Origin: Oscillospiraceae bacterium
GTDB taxonomy: Bacteria > Bacillota > Clostridia > Oscillospirales > Oscillospiraceae
Direction of reading: 5' to 3'
Assembly: GCA_017398725.1 (NCBI GenBank)
Contig: JAFQFA010000010.1
Span: 32,315-96,314 of the forward strand
DNA length: 64,000 bases
In this document: one piece after another, positions 29,007 through 38,205 of the stretch
How the letters are laid out: each line of letters begins with the position of its first letter
Numbering within the stretch: the first letter of the stretch is position 1
Notes under the pieces: generated by a model
Databases searched by the model: none
What the model saw: the letters and a program-made list of their open reading frames with translations, nothing else
Told to the model about the DNA's origin: nothing
Position numbers and translations under genes: made by a program

Positions 29007-29399
29007 ATGAAAATTGCGGTTACTTACGAGGCTGGTATTGTCTTCCAGCACTTTGGCCATACTGCCAATTTTAAGATCTATGAAGTGGAAAACGGGCAGG
29101 TGGTTGCTTCCCGGGTAGTGGACACCTGCGGCAGCGGTCACGGTGCGCTGGCGGGCTTTTTGCAGCAGTTGGGTGTAGATACCCTGATCTGCGGCGGTAT
29201 CGGCGGCGGTGCCCGGATCGCGCTGGGGGAAGCTGGCATTGCTGTTTATGGCGGTGTCCACGGCGATTGTGACGAGGTGGTTTCTGATTTTCTGGCAGAC
29301 CAGTTAAATTATGATCCCTGCGCCCGCTGCACCCACCACGACCATGACCATGAACATAGCTGCGGCAGCCACGGCTGCGGCTCTCACAGCTGCCACTAA
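29007..29399 (+). CDS. NifX/NifB-type dinitrogenase iron-molybdenum-cofactor-domain protein
   Basis: 130 residues. The first about 105 residues form the small RNase-H-like fold of the NifX/NafY/NifB C-terminal family (MKIAVTYEAG, VFQHFGH, ICGGIGGGARIALGEAGI). In nitrogen fixers such domains carry metal cofactors; in Clostridia many stand alone with unknown jobs. The last about 25 residues are a His/Cys tail (HHDHDHEHSCGSHGCGSHSC) that looks like a metal-binding site. It overlaps the next transporter gene by one base and shares its promoter, so metal or oxyanion handling is plausible. No nitrogenase genes are present. ATG after AAGGAG. Confidence 0.85.
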   Translation: MKIAVTYEAGIVFQHFGHTANFKIYEVENGQVVASRVVDTCGSGHGALAGFLQQLGVDTLICGGIGGGARIALGEAGIAVYGGVHGDCDEVVSDFLADQLNYDPCARCTHHDHDHEHSCGSHGCGSHSCH

Positions 29400-29965
29400 T
29401 GCCTATGAAGAATCAATTAAAAACCCTCTGGGAACTGTTCATTACTTTTTTTAAGATCGGCGGCTTTACCTTTGGCGGCGGGTATGCCATGATTCCGTTG
29501 ATCCAAGCGGAAGCGGTGGATAATAAAAAATGGATCACGGAAGACGATATTCTGGAAATTGTGGCCATTGCCGAATCTACCCCCGGCCCGGTGGCGATCA
29601 ATTCGGCTACCTTTGTGGGATATCGTACTTGCGGTGTTTTAGGCGCAGTCTGTGCTACTTTAGGTGTGGTCTTGCCCAGCTTTGTGATCATTTTGCTGAT
29701 CTCTTTCGTTCTGCGGGAATTTCAGCAGATCAAGGCGGTGCAGTATGCCTTCAACGGCATCCGTGCCGGTGTGCTGGCGTTGCTTTGTAAAGCCCTATGG
29801 AACATGTATAAGAAAAGCCCGAAAGGCTGGGTGGGCTACAGTGTCATGGCAGGTTCCTTTATTCTTGCTGCCTTTGTGAAAGTGAATATCTTTCTGGTGA
29901 TCATTGGTTGTGCCGTCTTCGGGCTGGTCAGTTCTCTTGTAATGGAAAGGAGGCTGGCAAAATGA
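29399..29965 (+). CDS. Chromate-type transporter, first half subunit
   Basis: 188 residues, a single CHR domain with five to six hydrophobic segments. The family motif is clear: FFKIGGFTFGGGYAMIPLI and then ESTPGPVAINSATFVG. Half-length CHR proteins work as pairs, and the second half is the next gene. ChrA proteins export chromate or move related oxyanions; the physiological substrate in anaerobes is unknown. The ATG overlaps the stop of the NifX-like gene, so translation is probably coupled; a second ATG at 29405 is possible. Confidence 0.88.
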   Translation: MPMKNQLKTLWELFITFFKIGGFTFGGGYAMIPLIQAEAVDNKKWITEDDILEIVAIAESTPGPVAINSATFVGYRTCGVLGAVCATLGVVLPSFVIILLISFVLREFQQIKAVQYAFNGIRAGVLALLCKALWNMYKKSPKGWVGYSVMAGSFILAAFVKVNIFLVIIGCAVFGLVSSLVMERRLAK

Positions 29966-30531
29966 TTTATCTGGAATTGTTTTGGACCTTTTTTTGCATC
30001 GGTGCTATGACCTTCGGCGGCGGCTATGCAATGCTGCCTTTGATTCAATCTGAGGTTGCCGCCCGATGGGGGGATTTTATCCCCGCAGAAATGATGATCG
30101 ATTTTGTGGCGGTCAGCGAATCCACCCCCGGCCCCTTTGCTGTGAATATGGCAACCTATGTAGGCTCGGAAATGGGCGGTATATTCGGTTCTTTCTGTGC
30201 TACCATGGGTGTGGTACTGCCTAGCTTTATCATTATTTTGATCGTTGCCAAATGCTATGACCGTTTCCGGCAAAGCAAGCTGGTCAAAGGCTGCATGTCC
30301 GGCTTGAAGCCCGCTGTGGTTGGCCTGATCGGCAATGCGGTACTGACGGTGTTCATGACGGTGTTTTTTTCCGCGGGTTTGACATTATCTGTTTTCACCA
30401 CGGCTTCTTTCTATGTGTTTGCAGGGGTGTTTGTGTTGATGCTTCTGCTGGCATTTAAGAAAGTACACCCCATTATCATTATCTGCCTGTCTGCAGCGAT
30501 CGGTATCGCGGTGGGCTATTTAGGTATTTAA
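29962..30531 (+). CDS. Chromate-type transporter, second half subunit
   Basis: 189 residues, paralogous to the preceding gene: FFCIGAMTFGGGYAMLPLI and SESTPGPFAVNMATYVG. The two are expected to form a heterodimeric CHR transporter. The ATG at 29962 overlaps the previous stop as ATGA and has AAAGGAGG nine bases upstream; the earlier in-frame opening at 29908 lies inside the first gene and is not needed. The C-terminal half has three more hydrophobic segments. Confidence 0.88.
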   Translation: MIYLELFWTFFCIGAMTFGGGYAMLPLIQSEVAARWGDFIPAEMMIDFVAVSESTPGPFAVNMATYVGSEMGGIFGSFCATMGVVLPSFIIILIVAKCYDRFRQSKLVKGCMSGLKPAVVGLIGNAVLTVFMTVFFSAGLTLSVFTTASFYVFAGVFVLMLLLAFKKVHPIIIICLSAAIGIAVGYLGI

Positions 30532-30534
30532 CAA

Positions 30535-30581
30535 GAACTCCATCATGGGCGCCCTGCCTGCATGATGGAGTTCACTTTTTT
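30535..30581 (+). terminator. Terminator of the CHR transporter operon
   Basis: Perfect 13-bp stem GAACTCCATCATG/CATGATGGAGTTC with a 13-base loop, followed by ACTTTTTT. Confidence 0.88.
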
Positions 30582-30591
30582 CTGAAAATAC

Positions 30592-30619
30592 TTGAAAAGA
30601 AACACGAATTTGTTATAAT
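30592..30619 (+). promoter_or_regulatory. Promoter of the ktr/dprA/topA/rnc block
   Basis: TTGAAA, 16-bp spacer, perfect TATAAT, 45 bases before ktrB. The tight spacing of the next eight genes suggests one long transcript to the terminator at 39920. Confidence 0.75.
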
Positions 30620-30664
30620 AATAGGTAAAGCTCGAAAAAATAACCGGGGAAAGGGGGCATAAAA

Positions 30665-32035
30665 ATGGCTGCGAAAAAGAGACAAACAGTCAAATTTCTA
30701 AAAGAGAAAAGATCTCCCACGCAAGTGATTGCTTTGGCATTTTTCTTGATTATTTTGGCGGGGACCGGCCTTTTGATGCTGCCTGTTTCCTCTCGTAGCG
30801 GTGCGTCTGTAGGTGTGCTTCCGGCACTGTTTACCGCAACATCCGCTACTTGCGTGACTGGCTTGGTTGTGGGCGATACTTGGACGCTGTTTTCCGGTTT
30901 TGGTCAGGCTGTGATTTTGAGCCTCATAGAATTAGGCGGCTTGGGCTTTATGTCTGCGGCCTGCTTGGTGATCTTCCTGTTCCGCCGGAAAGTGGGTCTT
31001 CGTCAGCGAATGGTCATGGCTCAGGCGCTGAGCGTGAATGAGATGGAAGGGGTCGTCCGGCTGCAGAAATGGGTGCTGTTGGGCAGCCTTACGATTCAGT
31101 TTGCCGGAGCGGTGGTTCTGTTTTTGCGGTTTTTACCGGATTACGGTTGGTCAACTGCTTTGAAATGGAGCATTTTTCACGCAGTTTCCGCGTTTTGTAA
31201 TGCCGGATTTGACATTTTGGGTTCTGTAGCCCCCGGGCAAAGCATGATCGTTTTCAATCATGACCCGGTTGTTTTGATCACATTGATGGTTTTGGTGGTG
31301 ATCGGCGGCTTGGGCTTCTTTGTTTGGGAAGAGGTTGCAACCCGGCGCAGTTTTAAAAAATGCAGTGTGTATACAAAGCTGGTGCTGATCTCCACCTTCG
31401 TGCTGATCCTGACAGGTGCAGCTTTTACATTGCTCCTAGAGTGGAACAATCCGAATACGCTGGGGAATATGCCCGTGGGGCAGAAAATTCTAAACGGCCT
31501 TTTTCAATCGGTTACCTTACGCACCGCCGGGTTTGCTTCGGTGGATCAGGCGGGGCTGACGGAAAGCTCGAAAGCCCTCAGTGTGATCTTTATGCTCATC
31601 GGCGGATCTTCCGGCTCCACTGCAGGTGGTTTGAAAACCGTGACGGTATTGGTGCTGGTGCTTTTTGTGATCTCCCGGGCCAGAGGACGCAGCCGTGTCA
31701 GTGCCTTCCGGCGGAATATCCCGCAGGAAAAAGTCATGGACGCATTGACCATTGTTTCAATCGTTGTCGGTTTGACGTTTGCCGGTGCATTGGTCATATG
31801 CCTTACCTCTCCGGTGCAGTTCTTAGATGCTTTGTATGAGGCGGCTTCCGCCTTGGGAACAGTGGGTCTGACCGCTGGTGTAACTCCCAACCTGAGCTTG
31901 GTTGCCAAGCTGATGATGATCGTGTTCATGTATTTTGGCCGTGTTGGTGTGCTTACCCTCAGCCTTGGATTTCTGTTGGGAGATCAGGCGGAGGAACGGT
32001 TCCGCTACGCGGACACCAATGTGTTGATCGGATAA
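30665..32035 (+). CDS. ktrB: Potassium uptake channel subunit (KtrB/TrkH family)
   Basis: 456 residues, the length of KtrB. The four pore repeats each have a filter glycine: TATSATCVTGLVVGDT, SAFCNAGFDILG, QSVTLRTAGFASVD and EAASALGTVGLTAGVT. Pore helices follow each M1 helix. It takes up K+ across the membrane with the RCK subunit encoded next, 11 bp downstream. A basic cytoplasmic N-terminus (about 1-20) precedes the first helix. Strong GGGGAAAGGGGG ribosome-binding region. KtrB is preferred over TrkH because the partner is a single-RCK protein. Confidence 0.93.
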   Translation: MAAKKRQTVKFLKEKRSPTQVIALAFFLIILAGTGLLMLPVSSRSGASVGVLPALFTATSATCVTGLVVGDTWTLFSGFGQAVILSLIELGGLGFMSAACLVIFLFRRKVGLRQRMVMAQALSVNEMEGVVRLQKWVLLGSLTIQFAGAVVLFLRFLPDYGWSTALKWSIFHAVSAFCNAGFDILGSVAPGQSMIVFNHDPVVLITLMVLVVIGGLGFFVWEEVATRRSFKKCSVYTKLVLISTFVLILTGAAFTLLLEWNNPNTLGNMPVGQKILNGLFQSVTLRTAGFASVDQAGLTESSKALSVIFMLIGGSSGSTAGGLKTVTVLVLVLFVISRARGRSRVSAFRRNIPQEKVMDALTIVSIVVGLTFAGALVICLTSPVQFLDALYEAASALGTVGLTAGVTPNLSLVAKLMMIVFMYFGRVGVLTLSLGFLLGDQAEERFRYADTNVLIG

Positions 32036-32046
32036 GGAGATTGACT

Positions 32047-32694
32047 ATGAAATCGTATATAGTAGTAGGCTTGGGCCGTTTTGGTACGCAGGTGGCAAGA
32101 AAGCTTTATGAATTGGGCTGTGAGGTGCTTGCGATCGACAGCAGCACTGCAAAGGTGCAACAGGTCAGCAACGAGGTGACCCATGCGGTTGTGGCGGACG
32201 CCCGGGATAAGGAAGTTTTGCGGGCGTTGGGCGCAAAAGAGTTCGATTGCGCCGTAGTGGCCATCGGTGACTCCTTGGCAGACTCTGTGCTGGCAACCAT
32301 GAACCTGAAGGAGCTGGGGATTTCGAAAGTGGTATGTAAAGCCAGTGACGAAACCCATCGACAGGTGCTCAAAAAACTGGGCGCCGATCAGGTGGTGATC
32401 CCGGAGCATGAAAATGCCGACCGGCTGGCCAAAAGCCTTGCTTCCCGGAACGTGCTGGATTATATTGAGCTTTCCGAGGATTACGGCATTATTGAAGTGC
32501 CTGCCCCCGGTGCTTGGCTGAATAAGAGCCTGATCCAGTTGAATATTCGCGCAAAACTGGGCGTCAACATTCTGGCAGTGCGCCGGGGTGGAGAGATCAC
32601 GGTTTCCCCCTGTGCGGATTTTTGCATCCTGCAGGGTGATATTCTGGTGGTTTTGGGCGATACTGCGGCGCTGAACGCCATGCAAAAGCTATGA
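32047..32694 (+). CDS. ktrA: Potassium uptake regulatory subunit (KtrA/TrkA, RCK domain)
   Basis: 215 residues. RCK_N Rossmann domain (YIVVGLGRFGTQVARKLYELG, nucleotide-binding GxGxxG) and RCK_C (about 140-215). KtrA rings gate KtrB in response to ATP/ADP and c-di-AMP. The ATG at 32047 follows AAGGAGA by six bases; the TTG at 32041 overlaps that site region and is rejected. Its stop overlaps the next gene as ATGA. The single-RCK length (TrkA of enterics is twice as long) supports KtrA. Confidence 0.93.
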   Translation: MKSYIVVGLGRFGTQVARKLYELGCEVLAIDSSTAKVQQVSNEVTHAVVADARDKEVLRALGAKEFDCAVVAIGDSLADSVLATMNLKELGISKVVCKASDETHRQVLKKLGADQVVIPEHENADRLAKSLASRNVLDYIELSEDYGIIEVPAPGAWLNKSLIQLNIRAKLGVNILAVRRGGEITVSPCADFCILQGDILVVLGDTAALNAMQKL

Positions 32695-33440
32695 CCGAGC
32701 GGATTACATCGCGGAAAAATCCGCTTTTACAACAGGTACGCCGGCTTTTAAACTCCCGTAAGGAACGGCTGAGCACCGGCTTGTATGTGGCTGACGGCAC
32801 GAAGCTTCTGGAAGAGGCGATCAAATGGTGTCCGGGTCTCGAGATTGCAATTTTATCGGAGGATGTGCAGATGCAGATCCCGGAAAATGTCCGGCTTGTG
32901 CGTGTGCCTGCGGATGTGATGGAATCCATTTCTCCGATGCAAAGCCCGCAAGGAGCGCTGTTCGTATGTAAGATTCCTCAAACTGCGGATTTTGTCCCTG
33001 CCGGCGGGATGCTTTTGCTGGATGGGATTCAGGATCCGGGCAATTTGGGAACTATTTTGCGCACAGCAGACGCGCTGGATATCCCGGTGGCTCTTCTGGA
33101 GGGCTGTGCAGACCCCTATAGCCACAAAGTCGTTCGCGCCTCCATGGGTGCGGTGTTCCGTACTCGGCCGTTACAAGTCACTTGGGCGGCTGCAGCGAAA
33201 GCTTGCGCGCAGAGGGGAATCCCCATTGCGGTAACCGCCCTCAGTGACAGAGCGCAGGACCTGCGCCAAGCACCTGTGGGGCGCATGGCGGTGGTGATCG
33301 GCAGTGAAGGGCAGGGTGTTCGCCCGGAGATCATGACGGCCGCCCAACAACAGCTGATTATTCCTATGAACCCCAATTGCGAATCGCTGAATGCTTCTGT
33401 GGCTGCGGCCATTGTAATGTGGCAGATGAAAAACGGATGA
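32691..33440 (+). CDS. TrmH/SpoU-family RNA 2'-O-methyltransferase
   Basis: 249 residues. An N-terminal L30e-like substrate-binding domain (about 1-95) leads to a SPOUT knot domain with the three family motifs: DGIQDPGNLGTILRTADA, VVIGSEGQGV and IPMNPNCESLNASVAAAI. It methylates a ribose in rRNA (or tRNA) using SAM; the exact nucleotide cannot be told. ATG overlaps the ktrA stop by four bases. The next gene is dprA, seven to ten bases on. Confidence 0.9.
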   Translation: MTERITSRKNPLLQQVRRLLNSRKERLSTGLYVADGTKLLEEAIKWCPGLEIAILSEDVQMQIPENVRLVRVPADVMESISPMQSPQGALFVCKIPQTADFVPAGGMLLLDGIQDPGNLGTILRTADALDIPVALLEGCADPYSHKVVRASMGAVFRTRPLQVTWAAAAKACAQRGIPIAVTALSDRAQDLRQAPVGRMAVVIGSEGQGVRPEIMTAAQQQLIIPMNPNCESLNASVAAAIVMWQMKNG

Positions 33441-33450
33441 AAGACGGGTG

Positions 33451-34635
33451 ATGGACTTGCTGATTCATTGGATATGGTTTTCTCAGCTGGAGGGTTTGTC
33501 CCAGCGGCAGAAAATGAACCTGCTTCGGCAAGGCTATGAACCGGAAGACCTTTACCATGGGCAGGAAGAATCCCTGCAGAATCTGGAAGGGATGCAGCCG
33601 GATTTTGTGCAGGCTCTTTGCCAAAAAGATTTATCGGAAGCCCGGCAGATCGGGGAAGATTGCCGCCAAAAGGGCATTCATATTTTGACATTCCGGGATG
33701 CGGCATACCCCAACCGTCTGCGGCATGTGGAAGATGGACCGGTGTTGCTTTACTATCAGGGCGTTCTTCCGGATTGGGATGCCCGGCCTGTGATCGCACT
33801 GGTAGGAACCCGTAAAGCAACCCCTTATGGCTTACGGGTAGGTCGCAGCATTGCCGGCCAGATCGCCGCTTGCGGTGGTTTGGTGATATCCGGCGGTGCA
33901 TCTGGTGTGGATACGGCTGCCATGGAGGCTGCGTTAGAGGCAGGCTGTCCCACGGTGGGCGTATTAGGCAGCGGTGTGGATGTGGTATATCCTGCATCCA
34001 ACCGTAGATTGTTCCAAGAGGTGATCGCCAAGGGCTGTATCCTTTCAGAGTATCCCCCGGGGACAAAGCCGGAGTATTGGCATTTTCCCCAGCGCAACCG
34101 GATCATTAGCGGGTTGAGCCATGGCGTTCTGGTTGTGGAAGCGCCCCGTAAAAGTGGTGCGCTGATTACTGCCCGCTGCGCCTTAGAACAGGGCAGAGAT
34201 GTATTTGTAGTCCCCGGAAATATCGATTCGGCTACCTGCGAAGGCAGCAATGCGTTGCTGCTGGATGGTGCGCAGCCTGTTATGTCCGGATGGGATGTTC
34301 TATCTTCTTATGCAGCCTGTTTTCCGGAAACGGTGGCGAAAAATGACGCCCCGGTTGTACAGGAAAAAACTGATGGAGAAGCCACTTGCGACAAAAAAGA
34401 CATTGACAATCCGCCCAAGCCGCCGTATAGTGGCTTGATGGACCGGCATGAAGACTTGAATGAGGAGGAGCGTGCGCTCCTTGCTTGTTTGGGAGCAGAG
34501 CCGGTACTGATGGATGAAGTGATCGCCCGCAGTAATATTCCGGCGGCCAATGTCCTGCGTTTGATGACGGTTCTTTCCGTGAAAGGACTGGTCACTATGC
34601 ACCCCGGCAGACGGGTGTCTGCCAATATAGAATGA
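33451..34635 (+). CDS. dprA: DNA processing protein DprA (Smf)
   Basis: 394 residues. It has an N-terminal SAM-like helical domain (about 1-65), a Rossmann-like DprA core (about 75-290) with VGTRKATPYG and ISGGASGVDTAAMEAAL, and a C-terminal winged helix (about 330-394). DprA loads RecA on incoming single-stranded DNA during natural transformation; most bacteria keep it whether or not competence is known. A low-complexity linker joins core and winged helix. GTG at 33448 and ATG at 33451 are both possible starts; ATG is taken. It precedes topA, the common order in Firmicutes. Confidence 0.93.
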   Translation: MDLLIHWIWFSQLEGLSQRQKMNLLRQGYEPEDLYHGQEESLQNLEGMQPDFVQALCQKDLSEARQIGEDCRQKGIHILTFRDAAYPNRLRHVEDGPVLLYYQGVLPDWDARPVIALVGTRKATPYGLRVGRSIAGQIAACGGLVISGGASGVDTAAMEAALEAGCPTVGVLGSGVDVVYPASNRRLFQEVIAKGCILSEYPPGTKPEYWHFPQRNRIISGLSHGVLVVEAPRKSGALITARCALEQGRDVFVVPGNIDSATCEGSNALLLDGAQPVMSGWDVLSSYAACFPETVAKNDAPVVQEKTDGEATCDKKDIDNPPKPPYSGLMDRHEDLNEEERALLACLGAEPVLMDEVIARSNIPAANVLRLMTVLSVKGLVTMHPGRRVSANIE

Positions 34636-34681
34636 AGGCGTAGCTCGGTAGCGGGCAAATCGCCGTTTTTGGAGGATTTTC

Positions 34682-36886
34682 ATGGCAAAAGCAACCAATC
34701 TTGTGATCGTCGAGTCTCCGTCTAAAGCGAAGACCATCGGAAAATACCTTGGCGCTGACTATGTAGTCAAGGCAAGCATGGGCCACTTGCGTGACCTGCC
34801 CAAAAGCACCATCGGTGTGGATATTGCAAATCAGTTTGAGCCGGAGTATGTGCCGGTAGAGAATAAGCAGGAATTGATCGATGAGCTGCGCAAGGCAGCT
34901 CAGAAAGCCCAAACCGTTTATCTGGCAACTGACCCGGACCGTGAGGGCGAAGCGATTTCGTGGCATTTGAAAGAACTGTTGGAACTGCCGGAGGAGAAGA
35001 CCCGGCGTGTTACCTTTAATGAGATCACCCAGCGGGTGGTGACGGAATCCATTGCCAATCCCCGGGCGATTGACTATAACTTGGTGGATGCCCAGCAGGC
35101 CCGGCGTGTGCTGGACCGGATTGTGGGTTACCAGCTTTCTCCGCTGCTTTGGAAAAAGATCCGCAGAGGTTTGTCTGCAGGCCGTGTGCAGTCTGTGGCT
35201 ACCCGACTGGTGGTGGATCGGGAAAATGAGATCCGTGCATTCCAGCCGAAGGAATATTGGTCCTTGGAGGCCCAGCTTCAGCTGTTGGATAAACCCGGCG
35301 TGTTTAAAGCCCGTTACCACGGGGATACCAAGAAGCGGGAGCTGGAGAATGAAGCGCAAGCAGATGCGGTGATCCGGGATGTGACCGGTCAGACCTTTAC
35401 AGTTACCAGTGTTAAGCGGGCGGACAAAAAGCGCAGCGCCGCACCTCCGTTTACCACCTCTACCTTGCAGCAGGAGGCTTCCCGCAAGCTGAATATGACC
35501 CCGAAGCGCACCATGTCCATTGCCCAGCAGCTGTATGAAGGCGTGGATGTGCCGGGTGAGGGAACCACCGGTTTGATCACCTATATGCGTACCGACTCTT
35601 TGCGCCTTTCCGACGATGCTATGGCGGCAGCGGCAGACTATGTCTGCAGCCGTTACGGCAAGTCTTACTATTACGGAAAGTTCCATGTGTTTAAGACCAA
35701 GTCCGGTGCACAGGATGCCCACGAAGCCATTCGGCCCACCCATGTGGAACTGGATCCGGAGCGGCTGCAAAGCAGCCTGACTCGGGATCAATATCGGCTT
35801 TACAAGCTGATCTGGAGCCGTTTCCTTGCCTCCCAGATGGCTAATGCGGTGTATGATACCGTAGCCATCGATACCCAGTGTAAGGGTCATGTATTCCGTG
35901 CTACCCATCAGAGTGTGAAATTCCCCGGCTTTCTCGCCGTTTACGAAGAGGGCAGGGATGACGAGCAGGAAATTTCCAGCGCCAGCCTTCCGGAACTGAA
36001 TGAAGGGGATCGTGCGCAGGCGCAGGATCTTACCAAGGAGCAGCACTTTACCCAGCCGCCTGCCCGCTATACGGAAGCAACACTGGTCAAAGCAATGGAA
36101 GAAAAGGGTGTTGGTCGACCGTCCACCTATGCCGCAACCGTTTCCGTGATTCAGGATCGGGAGTATGTGACCAAAACGGATAAACGTCTGGCGCCTACCG
36201 CCTTGGGTGAGGTCGTTACCGGCTTGATGCTGGAACGTTTCCAAGATATTATCGATGTGGAGTTTACCGCCAATATGGAAAACCGTCTGGATGCGGTGGA
36301 AGCCGGTAAACAGCCTTGGCGTGCATTGATGGCAGAGTTCTATAAGGATTTCCATCTGCAGATGCAGGAGGCGGAAAAAGCCTTGGAGGGCACCCGGCTG
36401 AAGGTTCCGGATGAGGTGACCGAGGAAGTTTGCGAGGAATGCGGTCGGAACATGGTGGTCAAGATCGGCCGTTTCGGCAAGTTCTTGGCATGCCCCGGTT
36501 TCCCGGAGTGTAAGAATACCAAGCCGATTGTGGAAAAAATGCCCGGTCGCTGCCCCAAGTGCGGCAGTACCATTCTTAAGCGTACCTCCAAGCGGGGCTA
36601 TGCCTATTACGCCTGCGAAAAAGGCGCTCAGTGCGGCTTTATGACATGGGATGTTCCCACGGCGGAGGATTGCCCTAAGTGCGGTCAGACCATGTTCAAA
36701 AAGTCCGGTCGCGGCAGAAATAAGCCCTTCTGTATTACCCCGACATGCCCGGATTTCCTGCCTGAGGATAAGCGGGGCTACTATAAGAAAGCTGAGACGG
36801 ATGCGGAAGGCAAGGAAAAGAAGCCTGCCAAGAAGACCGCCGCAAAGAAGCCTGCCGCAAAGAAAACGGGAGGCAAAAAGAAATGA
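34682..36886 (+). CDS. topA: DNA topoisomerase I
   Basis: 734 residues. It relaxes negative supercoils through a 5'-phosphotyrosine intermediate. Toprim domain at the start (VIVESPSKAKTIGKYL, and TDPDREGEAI with metal acidic residues). The active-site Tyr lies in ITYMRTDSLRLS. After the core come three Cys4 zinc ribbons (from CEECG at about 583, CPKCG at about 623, and CPKCG near 666, each with CPxCP/CEKGAQC-type second pairs). The protein ends with a Lys/Ala-rich basic tail of about 30 residues resembling a DNA-binding tail. GGAGG-type ribosome-binding site seven bases before ATG. Confidence 0.97.
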   Translation: MAKATNLVIVESPSKAKTIGKYLGADYVVKASMGHLRDLPKSTIGVDIANQFEPEYVPVENKQELIDELRKAAQKAQTVYLATDPDREGEAISWHLKELLELPEEKTRRVTFNEITQRVVTESIANPRAIDYNLVDAQQARRVLDRIVGYQLSPLLWKKIRRGLSAGRVQSVATRLVVDRENEIRAFQPKEYWSLEAQLQLLDKPGVFKARYHGDTKKRELENEAQADAVIRDVTGQTFTVTSVKRADKKRSAAPPFTTSTLQQEASRKLNMTPKRTMSIAQQLYEGVDVPGEGTTGLITYMRTDSLRLSDDAMAAAADYVCSRYGKSYYYGKFHVFKTKSGAQDAHEAIRPTHVELDPERLQSSLTRDQYRLYKLIWSRFLASQMANAVYDTVAIDTQCKGHVFRATHQSVKFPGFLAVYEEGRDDEQEISSASLPELNEGDRAQAQDLTKEQHFTQPPARYTEATLVKAMEEKGVGRPSTYAATVSVIQDREYVTKTDKRLAPTALGEVVTGLMLERFQDIIDVEFTANMENRLDAVEAGKQPWRALMAEFYKDFHLQMQEAEKALEGTRLKVPDEVTEEVCEECGRNMVVKIGRFGKFLACPGFPECKNTKPIVEKMPGRCPKCGSTILKRTSKRGYAYYACEKGAQCGFMTWDVPTAEDCPKCGQTMFKKSGRGRNKPFCITPTCPDFLPEDKRGYYKKAETDAEGKEKKPAKKTAAKKPAAKKTGGKKK

Positions 36887-38187
36887 TGACCGTGAAAGTA
36901 ATTGGTGCCGGCTTGGCCGGCTCAGAAGCGGCATGGCAGCTTGCGCAGCGGGGGATTAAGGTGGAGCTTTATGAAATGAAGCCCCATAAAAAATCCCCGG
37001 CCCACCATACCGATACCTTTGCGGAATTGGTCTGCTCCAATTCTCTGCGGGGCGACCGGCTGGAAAATGCCGTAGGTCTTTTGAAGGAAGAATTGCGCCG
37101 TGTGGGCAGTTTGATCTTGGAATGTGCCGATGCGACTCGGGTGGAGGCCGGCGGCTGTCTGGCGGTAGATCGCTATGGCTTTTCCCAAATGGTGACAGAT
37201 AAGATCCGTAGCCACCCCAATATTACCGTCATCGCCCAAGAGATTACCGAAGTGCCGGAAGGTCCGGTGATCGTGGCGACCGGTCCGCTGACCTCTGATG
37301 CCATGAGTGATGCCATCGGACAGTATTTCGGTGCAGATTATCTGCATTTTTTCGATGCGGCGGCACCATTGGTTACGGCAGAGTCGGTAGATATGGAGCA
37401 CGCATGGTGGCAGTCCCGGTATGACCGAGGCACACCGGACTATATCAACTGCGGCATGGATAAAGCACAGTATGAAGCGTTTCTGCAGGCACTGATTTCC
37501 GCAGAAGCGGCAGAGGTCCATGGCTTTGAGGATGCAAATGTATTTGAAGGCTGCATGCCTGTGGAGGTTATGGGCCGTCGCGGTCCGGATACCTTGCGGT
37601 TTGGACCACTAAAGCCGGTAGGCCTGACCGACCCCAAAACGGGCAGAGAACCCTATGCTGTGGTGCAGCTGCGGCAGGATAATGCGGCAAAGAGCGTATT
37701 TAATCTGGTGGGATTCCAGACCCATCTGAAGTTTGCGGAGCAGAAGCGGGTATTTTCCATGATTCCTGCGCTGCAAAATGCGGAATTTGTCCGCTATGGT
37801 GTGATGCACCGCAATACCTTCCTGCAATCTCCGAAACTGCTGGACCGGTTCTATGCGGACCGCCGCGATCCGCTGGTTGCCTTTGCCGGACAGATGACCG
37901 GTGTGGAAGGCTATGTGGAAAGCACTGCGTCCGGTTATTTGGCAGCGGTTGCCATGGCAGCCAAGCTGCAGGACCGGCCGCTTCCGGAGTTCCCGCAGGA
38001 AACTGCCATTGGTGCTTTGGGGCTGTATGTGAGTAACAGCAGCATTGAGCATTTCCAGCCTATGAATATCAATTTCAGCATTATTGCGCCGCTGGAACAG
38101 CGGATCCGTAAAAAAGCAGAGAAGAACCTTGCCATCGCAAATCGGTCCTTGGAAGTGATCGAAAAGATGGTGGCGCAGGGCATTTGA
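36883..38187 (+). CDS. trmFO: tRNA (uracil-54) methyltransferase, folate and FAD dependent (TrmFO)
   Basis: 434 residues. It uses methylenetetrahydrofolate and FADH2 to make m5U54 in tRNA. The N-terminal FAD loop is VIGAGLAGSEAAW. Further signatures are ELVCSNSLRGDRLENAVGLLKEE, VEAGGCLAVDRYGFS and the late FAGQMTGVEGYVESTASG. The start overlaps the topA stop (ATGATG); either of two adjacent ATGs may be used. The topA-trmFO pair is conserved in many Firmicutes. Confidence 0.95.
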   Translation: MMTVKVIGAGLAGSEAAWQLAQRGIKVELYEMKPHKKSPAHHTDTFAELVCSNSLRGDRLENAVGLLKEELRRVGSLILECADATRVEAGGCLAVDRYGFSQMVTDKIRSHPNITVIAQEITEVPEGPVIVATGPLTSDAMSDAIGQYFGADYLHFFDAAAPLVTAESVDMEHAWWQSRYDRGTPDYINCGMDKAQYEAFLQALISAEAAEVHGFEDANVFEGCMPVEVMGRRGPDTLRFGPLKPVGLTDPKTGREPYAVVQLRQDNAAKSVFNLVGFQTHLKFAEQKRVFSMIPALQNAEFVRYGVMHRNTFLQSPKLLDRFYADRRDPLVAFAGQMTGVEGYVESTASGYLAAVAMAAKLQDRPLPEFPQETAIGALGLYVSNSSIEHFQPMNINFSIIAPLEQRIRKKAEKNLAIANRSLEVIEKMVAQGI

Positions 38188-38205
38188 CAGAAAGAGGGTA
38201 AGCCT

